From: Yponomeuta sedellus
Lineage: Eukaryota; Arthropoda; Insecta; Lepidoptera; Yponomeutidae
NCBI GenBank assembly: GCA_934045075.1
Contig: OW203725.1
Location: forward strand, 186,001-250,000
Reading direction: 5' to 3'
DNA length: 64,000 nucleotides
How positions within the stretch are numbered: position 1 is the first letter of the stretch; each line of letters opens with the position of its first letter. The translations under genes and the position numbers were made by a program. Below are positions 45,049-56,800 of this stretch, piece by piece. The notes under the pieces were generated by a model. It was not told the origin of the DNA and ran no database searches. It saw only the letters and a list, made by a program, of their open reading frames with translations.

Positions 45049-45721
45049 TGGAACGTTTTATAACTTTAATAATTAATAAATAAACTCTGGAACGACTTTA
45101 GGTGTGGTTTTATTTGTAGAATTGTAGTAATATTAACAGAAAACTGGATAAAAACGGATAAACGGAGAAGCAGGTAAAAAGTCAGATCTGGTCAAAGCGT
45201 AAAGTAGTAGTGTAAAAAATGAGGGAAATCGAAGAATGAGTGACATACATAATTTAAATATTTGAAAATGATAGATGGAAAAAGAAATAAAAATGGTGTA
45301 AAGAGGTTTGCACCGTTACACTACCCGGGGGCAACCGGTAAAAAAAATATTTTTTAGATATATTTATTAAAAAAAATATATCTAAAAAAATTTTTTTTAT
45401 AAAGTTATATTATTATTAAAGTTATAAAACGCCCCACGTTGGGCGCCAGTGGAACGTTTTATAACTTTAATAATTAATAAATAAACTCTGGAACGACTTT
45501 AGGTGTGGTTTTATTTGTAGAATTGTAGTAATATTAACAGAAAACTGGATAAAAACGGATAAACGGAGAAGCAGGTAAAAAGTCAGATCTGGTCAAAGCG
45601 TAAAGTAGTAGTGTAAAAAATGAGGGAAATCGAAGAATGAGTGACATACATAATTTAAATATTTGAAAATGATAGATGGAAAAAGAAATAAAAATGGTGT
45701 AAAGAGGTTTGCACCGTTACA
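45049..45721 (-). mobile_element. TRIM-like miniature LTR retrotransposon
   Basis: Two 272-bp LTRs (45049-45320 and 45450-45721), apparently identical, enclose only 129 bp. On the minus strand the LTR is followed after one base by TGGCGCCCAACGTGGGGC (45448-45431), a perfect-looking primer-binding site for tRNA-Lys. The rest of the interior is an AT-rich palindrome. Flanks share CTT (up to CACTT, depending on where the LTR is cut). There is no coding capacity, so it needs a Gypsy partner. Confidence 0.85.
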
Positions 45722-48700
45722 CTTAACACTACAGGAGGTCAACAGAGCTACAGCATTGATAGTGAAATACATACAAAGATCAGCATTTTCAGCTGAAATC
45801 AGGAACCTCGAACAGGGCAAGCAAGTGAGCCCAAAAAGCAGCATTTCCAATTTAAACCCGTATCTCGAAGAAGAAGTACTTCGGGTGTCAGGTAGATTGA
45901 GAAATGCACATGTCAGCAAGGACATGAAATGTCCAATTATCATTCCAAAGGACGGTCGGTTCACTGAGCTCTTAGTGAATCATGCACACAAGCTCACGTT
46001 TCACGGCGGGGCAAGACTGACGCTTTCATTTCTTAGAAATAAGTATTGGCTTATCAGTGGCAACAGAGTAACGAAAAAATGGATAAGGCTCTGCGTGAGA
46101 TGCCGGAGACATGCACCGACCAAACAAGATCAGTTGATGGGAGATTTACCCGAAGCCAGATGTAACCCTTCCAGACCTTTTTTCCACACTGGAGTGGATT
46201 TTACAGGATTCATCATGCTGAAAGCCAACAAAGGGAGAGGTATTAAAACGACGAAAGGATACGTCGCCGTGTTTGTCTGTATGGCGACCAAGGCCGTACA
46301 TATCGAGCTCGTGTCCGACCTAACATCATCGTCGTTCATCGCCGCCCTAAGAAGAATGGCTGCCAGAAGAGGCACGCCGGCTCACATATACAGCGATAAC
46401 GGCACAAATTTCGTGGGCGCCGATAACATATTACAACAAGAGCATGAAGAATTAAAACAGATTTTCAGTGATACCTTCTTAGCAGAAATAACAGAAATGG
46501 AGATCAACTGGCATTTTAATGCTCCATCGTGGCCATCAGCAGCAGGGTTGATGGAATCAGGGGTCCGCAGATTAAAATATCATCTTAAACGTGTCATTGG
46601 TGAGCAGAAATTGACGTTCGAGGAGTTATCCACAGTGTTAGCTCAAATAGAAGGCTGCCTAAATTCAAGACCATTGTGCCCGTTATCAGAAAACCCAGAA
46701 GACGACTGCTTGAATCCTGCACATTTTTTGGCAAGTGGGCCTGTATTAACAATATTTGAAACAGAACGGGATCAAAGAACTAGATGGCAGTTAGCGCAAC
46801 GCGTCTTTCAAGATGTATGGAAGAGATGGAAAACAGAATATCTCACCCAGTTGAAAACAAGAAGCAAATGGACTCAACAGAAAGAAAACATAAGCTTGAA
46901 TGACGTCGTTATCATCCACGACGATAATCTTCCAGCAGGGAAGTGGGCCATGGGCCGTGTGGTTGAGTTGCATCCCGGGAAGGATGGGCTAGTGCGAGTT
47001 GTTACGCTCAAAACAAAAAATGGCTACATGAAACGTCCTATTATCAAGTTATCACCCCTGCCCGTCCACAGCAACATTTCGGACGACAAACAGAACTCGG
47101 CAACAGCCCCAGAAGACAGAACGGGAGCTAAACCGAAGAAACGTCCTAGAAGCTCCAAATTCTGTTTTACTTTGGCGGCTCTGATTTTAACTTTTTTCAT
47201 GATATCAAGTTCTCAGGGCGCTTACAACGTTACAAACTTGAGAGAAACACAGAGGCTATACTTCGACAAAATATCAAGCTTAAAACTAATCAGAGACGAC
47301 TGGAAACTTGTAGTGTATTATGACTTGTCACCCTATTGGCAAGCCATCTCAGCATTCGTTGATTACACAAAACAAATAGACCGAGCATGCGCCAAAATAA
47401 ACTTAACAACACATTGTCAAGTGCTGTCTCTCCAGTTACGTCACGGATACTCAGAGCTAGATTACTACAATGGACTGCTCCTGAGTCAGCATTCCCGCGC
47501 GCGCTCAAGACACGCGCGCGGCCTTATCAACGGTGTCGGTTACGTCGCTAATGCTCTCTTCGGTGTACTCGATTCAAATTTCGCGGAAAAATATGAGCAA
47601 GATATTTCTCTCGTGCGCGAAAATCAACAACATTTGGCTTCGTTATGGAAGAACCAAACTTCAGTAATTGCATCAGAATACGACTTATTAAAAAGAACCG
47701 AAGAGACCATGAACAAACAGCAGAAACTTATTAATCAGAATTTTCATGTTCTGCAGCAGAACAGTATGAATATAAACAAGAATCTTCAAGACGAGGTCAA
47801 CGCTAACGAATTTAATTTAGAAGCTCTAACAGCGAGTAATATGCTTCAATCTTTGAAGAGCATCCAGAGCGCTCTTTTGGATATAATAACAGATATTTAT
47901 CATGGCCGTTTCAATTTTCATATATTGACCCCAGGCCAGCTCAGAAAGGAATTGATCGTCATATCCAATCAACTAGCACCCGAGTTAACACTACCCATTG
48001 CCAACCTTCAGGATGATCTACGAAACATCTATCAGTTAGTTACCGTCAAAGCAAGAATGACCAACGACTTTTTGCTGTTTGAGATCAAGATACCATTAGT
48101 AAGCAGAGACAGTTACGAACTGTTAAAAATTATACCTATACCCGAAAAGGTGGGAAAACAAATGATTTTAGTGCAACCCAAAGCAGAGTACGTAGCATTA
48201 AACATCAAGAAGGATGCTTATGTAGAAATGACGGAAATGGCAGTAAGAGCATGTTCACATCACGAACAAGACTTTATCCGCCGCTTACAGAATCCAATCT
48301 ATAACATAAGACAAGACGAAAACCTCTGTCTAACGGATGAAACTACCACCCACTGCCAAACAATTTCATCATCGTGCCAGAACAAATGGTCCGAACTAAA
48401 CACACCCAATCAGTACCTTTATTTCTGTTGTAACGATTGTATACTAAAGATAATTTGCGGAGATCAAGTTTCCGTGGTGCAGCTACACAACACAGGGGTT
48501 CTTAGCATAGGTCATGATTGTATGATCAAAACTAAGCAGTTGACAGTGCACGCTCATAAGCAAGTCATGAGTACGATGCACACTAATTCAGACATTCTTC
48601 TACCTGATATCTCGCCAGTCAACAACGTCTTCAATATGACCATTCCCAAAATTGAGTCCATCTCAGCACATGCTGATGTACAACAACAGTTACAAGAGAT

Positions 48701-49109
48701 TCATAACAGAATAGAAGCCATGAAGGCAGACTCACCACTTGCGTACCGCGTATCACACCACGATGTCCACCATTACATCGCCATATACGTGATAGTTTGT
48801 CTAGCCATTATAATAGCAACAGGAATCTGGATTCGACGGTATTGCAGACGAGGCGCGGCCCGTCCGCGCTTCCCGGAGGTGGAGCGGGGCTCACAGCACC
48901 GCGCCTCCGGCGCCGCCGATGAGATAACCAATTGTGCAAGTGAGAAGTGTAAATGTGTAACGATTAGGGAAAAAAAAAGACATTGGCAAAGTGAGAGTGA
49001 TTTAAATGCATCAAAGGCAATCAGTGAATGTAAAGTGGATCAAGGATCCCGAGCAGTGTATCATAAAAGTGTCTTTGCGTTGGATCACGTACCTAGAGAC
49101 TTTAAGTGA
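45722..49109 (+). CDS. BEL/Pao integrase fused to F-protein-like envelope
   Basis: One uninterrupted frame; its ATG at 45663 lies in the TRIM, so it is not native. Integrase part: a zinc site (HAHKLTFHGG ... CVRCRRH), then Asp in GVDFTGF, Asp in YSDNGTNF and Glu in GLMESGVRRLK. From about 47150 a signal-like segment (FCFTLAALILTFFMISSSQG) opens an envelope region that resembles baculovirus/errantivirus F proteins: a basic furin-type site (RARSRHARG, about 47500-47522), a hydrophobic stretch (LINGVGYVANALFG), long coiled coils, several Cys, a C-terminal membrane anchor (IAIYVIVCLAIIIATGIWI, about 48775-48832) and a basic cytoplasmic tail. Stop at 49109. The envelope part shows no break. Confidence 0.85.
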
Positions 49110-49292
49110 ATGAAATATTTAAGTTATTGTTTCATATCACCTGTATCACCTCATTTTTAGTAATAATTTAGTAACAGTAGGGATTTTCTTATCATGTAGG
49201 TACTTAACTCATCAGTAATGTTATCAGTAGTTTTGAGGTAGCCCAATATTGTATTTTCGGCTATCGTTTTGTTTCTTTCCCGGTCCGGAGCA

Positions 49293-49847
49293 TGTACGGG
49301 CCAACCCGAACAGTTTCATAGTATACGCGATAGAGCGGTGGTAGCGGAGCGGTGTAGAACGCCGGCCTCTCAATTGGGAGGTCGTGGGTTCAAACCCCGG
49401 CATGTACCAATGACTTTGTTTTCTAAGTTATGTACATTTGTGAAATTATAGTAGCAATACTACTCGCTGACGGTGAAGGAAAACATCGTAAGGAAACCCT
49501 AGTGTCTGAGGTGTTAGCGTACCTCAGCGCTTGCTACGTACAATGGCCCAACTATGAGGCTAAGTGCGGAAATCTCAGGTCTAACTAACTAACTAGTATA
49601 CGCGATTTGCTTGTCAGCGATTCTGCCAGGCCGCGGACCTCTATTGTCACGTAGCGTGTGATCGGCAGCAACCTAAGTTAGTTCACGACATATAGCCGGT
49701 CCATTCAGACGGACACGCGTCGCGTTCTCATTATCAGTATCAGTTTAACTCACCCTTCATCTTAGTCCTAGTTAATATTGACATTATATCAGTTCTTTAT
49801 AAGTTCTCATTCGTATCATTTATCAGTACTTAGTGTATCCCCGTACA
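49293..49847 (+). repeat. BEL 3' LTR, split by a SINE
   Basis: 49293-49331 and 49595-49847 together match the 5' LTR. Followed by the target duplication TCATC (49848-49852). Confidence 0.92.
49320..49606 (+). mobile_element. tRNA-derived SINE in the BEL 3' LTR
   Basis: AGTATACGCGAT at 49320-49331 and 49595-49606 is a 12-bp target duplication. The head AGCGGTGGTAGCGGAGCGG ... GGTTCAAACCCC is tRNA-like, the body CGGTGAAGGAAAACATCGTA follows, and the 3' end is CTAACTAACTAACT. Same family as 4560-4935; a 3' fragment lies inverted at 58960-59030. Confidence 0.9.
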
Positions 49848-49856
49848 TCATCTATA

Positions 49857-50064
49857 GTGCGTTCACTTTAACTTGACGCGTGAGAGAATTGGTAGCACTG
49901 AGATGTTTACTGTTACCATGTTAAATAAGAAATCATTCCCATTACTTGGGGAAGATAAAAGGATTGAGGGCTTGTTTTACCATCTTCCGATTAGGTCCAA
50001 AAGCTAAATCACATGTTATGTCCTTGTTACCAATTCTCTCACGCGTCAAGTTAATGTGAACGCA
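49857..50064. mobile_element. MITE with 38-bp inverted repeats
   Basis: GTGCGTTCACTTTAACTTGA then CGCGTGAGAGAATTGGTA is mirrored with one mismatch at the right end. It lies four bases beyond the BEL target duplication, so BEL landed beside it. Confidence 0.88.
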
Positions 50065-50069
50065 CGTTA

Positions 50070-50510
50070 GTACTTAATAATGTTTTGCAACGCAGTTCTT
50101 TTTTTCCTTGCAGAAATCGAGTACTTTGATGGTACAGGTGAAAACCCGTAATTAGCTCATTAACTATGAATAATTTTATAAAGTAACTAAAGTTACTAAC
50201 AATTTCAAAACTAAAATAAACCGAACGCCGAACTAATTACTTCAATGGACATAATAATGGACGTCTTTTTCATTAACTATTTTTATAAGTATCATATATT
50301 ATTTATCAGCCGTTGGTTCCCATAGTTAATAAATAAAATAAAAATAAAGCGACCGGAGGATACTTCAATATTTACTTAATGAAACACTCATTTCCGGCGG
50401 ACAGTCACTGCGGCTAGGTCCCCTCGTCCAGCAGAAAAGTCACCCCTATCAGATCGGAGAATAAGTTCAAAGAACCGTATTGAGATTTAAATAAATTGTA
50501 ACTTTGTGGT
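50070..50510. other. 3' flank of the GGT-like gene
   Basis: AT-rich. On the minus strand, AATAAA-type polyadenylation signals would lie here (TTTATT runs at about 50332-50350). No other feature. Confidence 0.35.
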
Positions 50511-50516
50511 GCGGTA

Positions 50517-50821
50517 TCAGAAGCGGCTGGCGAGGCCGCCGGCGCGGCTGTCGGCGTGCGAGGCGAGCGCGTCGCCGCGCTGGATCACCACGTTGACGGC
50601 GCGGGCGGGCGCGCGGGGCGCCCCCCGCGCCAGCCGCAGCAGCGGCGCGGGGGGCGGCGGCGCGCGCCGCTCGGGCGCCAGCGCGCCCCCCCCCGTGCTG
50701 CCGCCGCCGGTGAGCCGCGCGCGCTCCACCCCCTCCGCGCCCGCGCCGCCCGCCGCCAGCAGCGCCGCGCCCGCCTGCGCCAGCGCCGCCGCCGACTCCG
50801 CGCCCACCACGAACCGCGCGC
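50517..50821 (-). CDS. GGT-like terminal exon
   Basis: Acceptor GCACAG|GCGCGCGG, 305 nt, ending in TGA at 50519-50517. Encodes ARFVVGAESAAALAQAG and the conserved end ADSRAGGLASRF. The preceding intron is 3.3 kb and filled with repeats. Confidence 0.82.
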
Positions 50822-53800
50822 CTGTGCCGCGCCGAACAAATAAAACACACAAGTTATTCAATAAAGTCGTAAGTGGGCGGTGCCTGCATGCCTCGCATTA
50901 GCAATGTATTGCCTATGCGTAGTCTCTGACGGTTCTTCTGAACGACAACTGAGGTATCAGTTGTCGTTTGATTCTAGTAAAGAAAACAATCGTAAAAACT
51001 CTACTAAAATGCCTTCTTGCTGCGTTAGAATGTAAAAATAAGAGTTGGGAACTAAAATTTACCAATCATGCCGAATCAGTTCGTCGGTGAGTAGTAAGTA
51101 TTTCATTGTATTTTTTAATAATGTGTGTATTAACATAAACAAGGAAACCAATCCGGCTGAGTAGCAACATATCAGAGACTTGTTTTTCAATTTTTGACTT
51201 TATTGGTCTATCACATAAAACTTCTCGAAGATCAGACGCGGTGGTAGTTCCATCTAGTGTAGAGTAACGATACTACAAAAGAAAGAGATCTTGTCAAACT
51301 TAATTAATACGAGTAAATAAACCTTTTTGGCATTGTCCTTACCAATGGCAGTTTGGCATTCATAGTGTTCGTTTGGTTTATATATATGTGCGAGTTTGGT
51401 CACACTGGTTTTCGTAGACGAGTAGGAAGAACGATGAAAATAGTGTAACATAATCATAACGTAAGTAGGTAGTAATTATTGGAACAGGATAAAACTTTGA
51501 GGAAAACAGTAATGGGAGAGTTCTTTTACACTAATTTAGCATTCGCATTGCAATTCTTCTTCGATAGAGCGTTAATACCTCACTGACCTAACGCGCGCAC
51601 TAAGGATTGGTGCACGTGGTCACCCTATGGTAGTTTTCTTGTAATATAATATGTATAAGATTTGGCAATAATAGCACATTATTAGTCTAAAGGTGAAAGT
51701 TATTCAAGTCTTTAACCCGAGGTAAAATTTAGCGTTATATGGTGTGTTGATTGGTCTGTGGTTGCTAAAAAACGTAGTCACGGATAGCGTATCAAGTGGC
51801 GCTAAGGAGTGCTTTGGAGGAATCGTATTTTTATAAGTGCTTTATTTATTGTTTATCTGTGGACTGTTCTTGTTAATCTTTGTAAATATAGGTCTCAAAT
51901 GAATATTTTACTTATTTTATTTGCACACTGTGCGTTGCGTACGAATATAAGCACAGAACATAAAAAAAGGGTAGAAGTCGTAAGTGGGCGGTGCCCGCGT
52001 GCCTCACATTAGCAATGTATTGCCTATGCGGAGTCGGTGACAGTTTTGTTGATTTCAGTTGCCGTGCGCTTCTAGTAAAGAAAAAATGGTGAAAACTTTA
52101 TTAAAATGCCTTGTTATGCTGTGTTAGAGAGCAAAAATAAAAGTTGGGGACCAAAATATACCGGTAATGCCGTAACATTTCATCTGTAAGATGTATTTCA
52201 TCCGAAAATGAGAAAGTCCGAAAATGAGAAAGAGAAACCACCTTTATTTACTGGTTAGTAAAGTTAAATTTTCATCGAAGAAAGTGTACATTCTCTAGAA
52301 GTCTCTGTCAAAATTTGAATTCTACTCAATTACGGATGGGGGCACACATGATAAAAATCTATCGATAATTAATTGTCTATGACTTAGTAGTCATACATAC
52401 TTAACGGTACTTAGTTATTGTAAATTCCAATTCGTCTAAGTAAAATAATTATTGTTATTTTATATCTACTTCCTAAGTGCCTTTTCAAGTGCTCCCGGTC
52501 GCCGTCCGGTCGCCGGGCCGGGTAAAGTAGTAATATATGAGCTCCGGTCGCCGGCTGGTCGTTGTGCATGTGAAAACTGTCATTTGAGCTCATACATTAC
52601 TTTTCATACAAGACATGACATGAGCACAGCTAGATCGCGATATATTTATCAGGGACTGAAATATTTAAGAAACTATCAAAGTAATTTTAATCTTACATTT
52701 TTAAATATTCCAACCAAGATTTAAAGTGAGGTTATCGAAAACGAATCAATGGTTTTTTTTTACTTCAGTTAAAACATTAAGTAAATTACTTATTTTATTG
52801 TTTACCTGTTCGAGTGGTTGTTCTCTTGGCGAGCATCAGATTTTAGTTTTGTTATTTGTTTTATGGTTTTTTATTATTCTGCTATTTACCCTTAATACTT
52901 CAACCGCTTTGACAACAGCAAATCGAGGCAATGATAAAACAATCCTCTCGGAATCAAAACAATTTGGAAGTGAGTTTTCGTTTAGTTTTCCTAAGGAAAC
53001 AGGATACGACATTAAAATGGAAGGCGGCGATAAGAAGGCAAAATTGATTCCCAACGAAGATGAGCACAACATATTCAGAGCATTTTCATGAACACTTCAT
53101 AATAACTAAAAAAGGCGGAAAGTGGCACTTATGTGATGCAGCAATACCAGAAAAAATGTGCTTCACTTCCAGGTTAGACTCTTGCGTATTAAATGAATTT
53201 ATATTAGTACAATCATCAATTAGTATGAAACATGGCGTACAGATAGACAAAGATCTTAATTGAGTCGTAGAATAATATTTCCCGTGTTATAATTTCTAAC
53301 GCCGGCGAAGCAGCGGGTTAAAGCTAGTTTTAATAAGAGATAAAAATTTAAAATATTATGAACTCTACCACATTGTTTTATTTGTGCATCTATCCACCCT
53401 ATTAGTATTAATTCTTTATTGCACAAAAGATAATGTAAAAAAGATGCATTTCTACCAGTCAACCCGCAGGCAACAAATAAATAGCTAAAAAAATACTTCT
53501 GAGTACCAGTATTCGTATTCGGCCGTTAATGTGTTAAACTGTTTGTATAATTTGTCGATAGGCTCTCCCTATCGACAAACTAGAACTCGCATTGTCCCAT
53601 CCCAAACTGAGAATGTACTTGTTTTTCAATTTTTAATCTTTATGTCTTACTAGGGAAAGTTTCTTTTCGGTCCGACGCGGTGGTAATTCCATCTAGTGTA
53701 GAGTAGCGTTACTACAAAATGTCAACCTTAATTTCATCATTGTCATTTGAATTTGATCATTGTTAACATTATGAAAAGGTGCATATTTTACTTGAAACTT

Positions 53801-56800
53801 TTATTATGTACACCTTTTCGGCATTGACTTTATTTACCAATGGCAGCTTGGCATTCGTAGTGTGCGTTTGGTTTAATACACTGGTTTTCATACTAATGTG
53901 TCATGTCGCTACTTCTACTCTTTTTTTATGTTCTGTGAATATAAGTATAAAAACTACAAACCAAACTCAAACACTGCAAAGTATTACTTTAAACCCGCTC
54001 TCGAGGCACCTTCATACCTACGTACTTTCAGAGTACGTGTAATAAACATATTATCTATCACAATGAGTAAATTGATTAACATGAAATGGAACTGACCGCA
54101 AACGCGGTCCTCGGCGAAGATAGCTGGCGCCAGGTCGAGCGGCGCCCGCGGCTCGTCGTAGCGCCAGCCCTGCCCCGCCGTCCCCTCCGCCCCCTCCGCT
54201 CCTGCCGCCCCCGCCGACAGCCCGCTGCAACCATGCGGAGGGAGTTAACGTGTATGAAGTCGTTTTGAAGATCATCAGCTCCTTCTTAAAGGTTTGAAGA
54301 TTCTAGATAGAAATGTGCAGTTTTAACTCAAATAGTCTCATTCACTATCACTTTCTATAGCCCAAAATTTGGAAGTGACCAGCTCAAGCATATTCAGATC
54401 GAAGGCACTGTTGCAACTAGAAAAGCAGAATTTAGGTCAAAAATACAATTTCATTGTCATATGTTCTACATCTTCTTCTTCTTCAGACTATATTATGTAG
54501 TCCACTGCTGGACATAGCCCTCCTCTAATGAGCGCCATAGCGCCCTGTCTTCAGCTTGCCGCATCAAGCATGATCGTCATCCCACCTGGGCGGAGGGCGT
54601 CCTACACTACGTTTGCCGAGTCGCGGTCTCCACTTAAGAACACGCTTACTCCAACGGTTGTCGGTTCTTCGCGAGATATAGCCAGTCCACTGCCACTTCA
54701 GCTCGCTAATTCTCTGAGCTATGTCGATAACTTTGGTTCTCTGTCGGATCATGGTGACTCCTCAACATAGTGAATCATGATTGTTCTCAGTTCCAGCTCC
54801 GAGACTTTTCCAAAATGCCGCAGGCTTAAGATTTACAGGCTTAAGATTTACTAGAGATCAACGTTTGTGTCCTATCTACGAGGATCGTTCGAGCAGTATT
54901 TGGGCACCGGAGTAGGTCAAAAAGGCCAAAAAGGTGTTGGCGAAACGATCTTCCTTGACCAATGTAAAAACCAAAATGGGCCGGGCGACATATAAGTACT
55001 GACGTGACGAGTGCCACGTAGGTGTCGCGGCGGTCGACGACGGCCAGACCGCTCGTGGTCGCGTCTTGCGGCGCGGAGGCATCGGCGGCCGCGTCGAGGT
55101 CGGCGTCGGCGGCGGCGGCGGCGAGTCGCTCGGCGGCGCGGTACACGGCGCGGTCCAGCGGGTCCAGCGCATCCAGCTCGGGCGTAGAGGGCGCGTCGGG
55201 CGCCAGCGCCGCCGCCAGCGCGGCCGCCGCGCGCGCCCCTCCCGCGCCCCCCGCGTGCCACACGCGCCAGCGCCCCGCCCGCGCCCCCACCGCCGAGCTC
55301 ACGCGCACTCCGCCGCCGGCGCCCTCCTCGCCGCATGCTGGGTCTGCCGCTAGCTCTGTAGACGTGTTTCATAATTTTACTGTTGTCGACGCCCACGCCT
55401 CCCTCGTCCGCTCCACGGATTCGTCTATCGGAGCCGTACCTGCACTGGTAGAGTTCTGAACTCGTCTTAGATAGGCGCCCAGTAGTACAAGCTCAGGCGT
55501 CAGCGGTGATTCTGCACTGCGGGCACACAAGTGTAAGGATTAAATTTACTGTAGCAGTTGACCGTCGAAGGAAAAGTCGATTGAAATGAAATTGTTTATT
55601 TGCACGAAAAGTAGTACATCGTTAATAGCTGGTAAATATTGATTATACGGAAATAAATACTGACGCGATCAGGTCAACGGTGGGCTGCAGCACGCGGGGC
55701 CACGGCAGCGCACCGTGCGCTGCGTGCAGCGCCGCCAACGCGCATAGCAGCCGCGGGGCGCGCGCGGGGCGGGGGCCGCTGGCCGAGGCGGGGGAGGGAG
55801 AGGGGTGCGCATCCCCAGCTGCACCCCACTGCACTAGTAGCGGCGGACGCGCGTGCTCCGTGCGGTATCGCCACAGTAGCAGCGCACCGCTCCTGCGGTA
55901 CACAAGTTTTTAAGATTTTTTTCAACCATGTAGCATTTCGCCGTGTTTGATAAGTGATTTGAGAGTTCTGAGGTGAAATAGGAAATTATCTATCCCGCTT
56001 CCGACGTCGGTCAGTAAGTAAAGTGGCCAACCACTTTGCGGCGTATACTTTTTCATAGCAAAAGTTAAATATTTTTCTGGGATTTATATTTTACGATATC
56101 AAAGATGTTCCTTTAGCAAGGCCTCCTCCCTTCTCAGGAAGATAACGATAGACGCTGTGCTGCGTGGGGGCAGGTCCGGGGCTCACTCACGCGTCGAGCG
56201 CGGCGGTGGCGGCGGCGGGCGCGGGCGCGCGCGCGGCCAGGCAGAGCGCGGCGCCGGCGGCGGCGTCGAGCGCGCGGCCGCCGGCCTGCAGCAGCGCGGC
56301 GCCGGCGCGCGAGCACGCGGCCGCGCCCGCCGCCACCGCGCCGTGCCCCGCGCCGCCGCCCTCCGGCGCGCCGCCCAACACCTGCGGACCGACACGGTAC
56401 CTCTAATTTCACATTCTTACTGCCGCGTCGGCTGCAGCAATGTGTGCCTCGCGGGCGGTAGCAGTGTTGTGTAACGTCAACACGCGGATCGGGGCGACGA
56501 TGTATCATTAGGAATCGCCTATACATTACGAATGAAACATTATGATATTAAAGTTTACTTTTAATTTAATTACTATAAGTTTGGATGGTATAAGTTGTTT
56601 TGGTGTAAAATGAACTTAGATATCACTCCGAAAAAAGCAAAAAGTACCTGCGCCAGCAGCGCGAGCGCGATGCCGGCCGACAGTGCGGCGAAGCAGCCCT
56701 GCACGGCGCGGGCGCCCCCCCCGCCTGCGCCGCCGCACAGCCCGCCCCCCGCCGCCCCCGCGCCGCCCTTCAGCGGCACGTCCTCTCGCAGCTCCACGCC

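Larger units (their letters stand above)
34719..49852 (+). mobile_element. BEL/Pao LTR retrotransposon with env, carrying three nested insertions
   Basis: LTRs at 34724-34999 and 49293-49847 both begin TGTACGGGCC and end CCCCGTACA. The 5-bp TCATC repeats at 34719-34723 and 49848-49852 are the target duplication, the usual size for BEL. The primer-binding-site region (TTTGGTCCTTCGAGACC) follows the 5' LTR. The 5' coding half is deleted: a gag-like start (FYQGQTNFYQFSTSSSRRFG) runs straight into RT, so most of gag, the protease and the RT N-terminus are gone. The rest is split by a Gypsy element (36014-44308), a TRIM (45049-45721) and, in the 3' LTR, a SINE (49332-49594). Confidence 0.92.

Noticed and set aside
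45663..45721. ATG at 45663 as the true start of the integrase-envelope protein
   Set aside because: Those codons are inside the TRIM LTR; the BEL frame begins only after 45721.
52726..53091. 121-codon frame with a hydrophobic start, possible small membrane protein
   Set aside because: It lies among repeated intronic segments, with no homology I recognise and no partner exons; kept only as part of the repeat entry.
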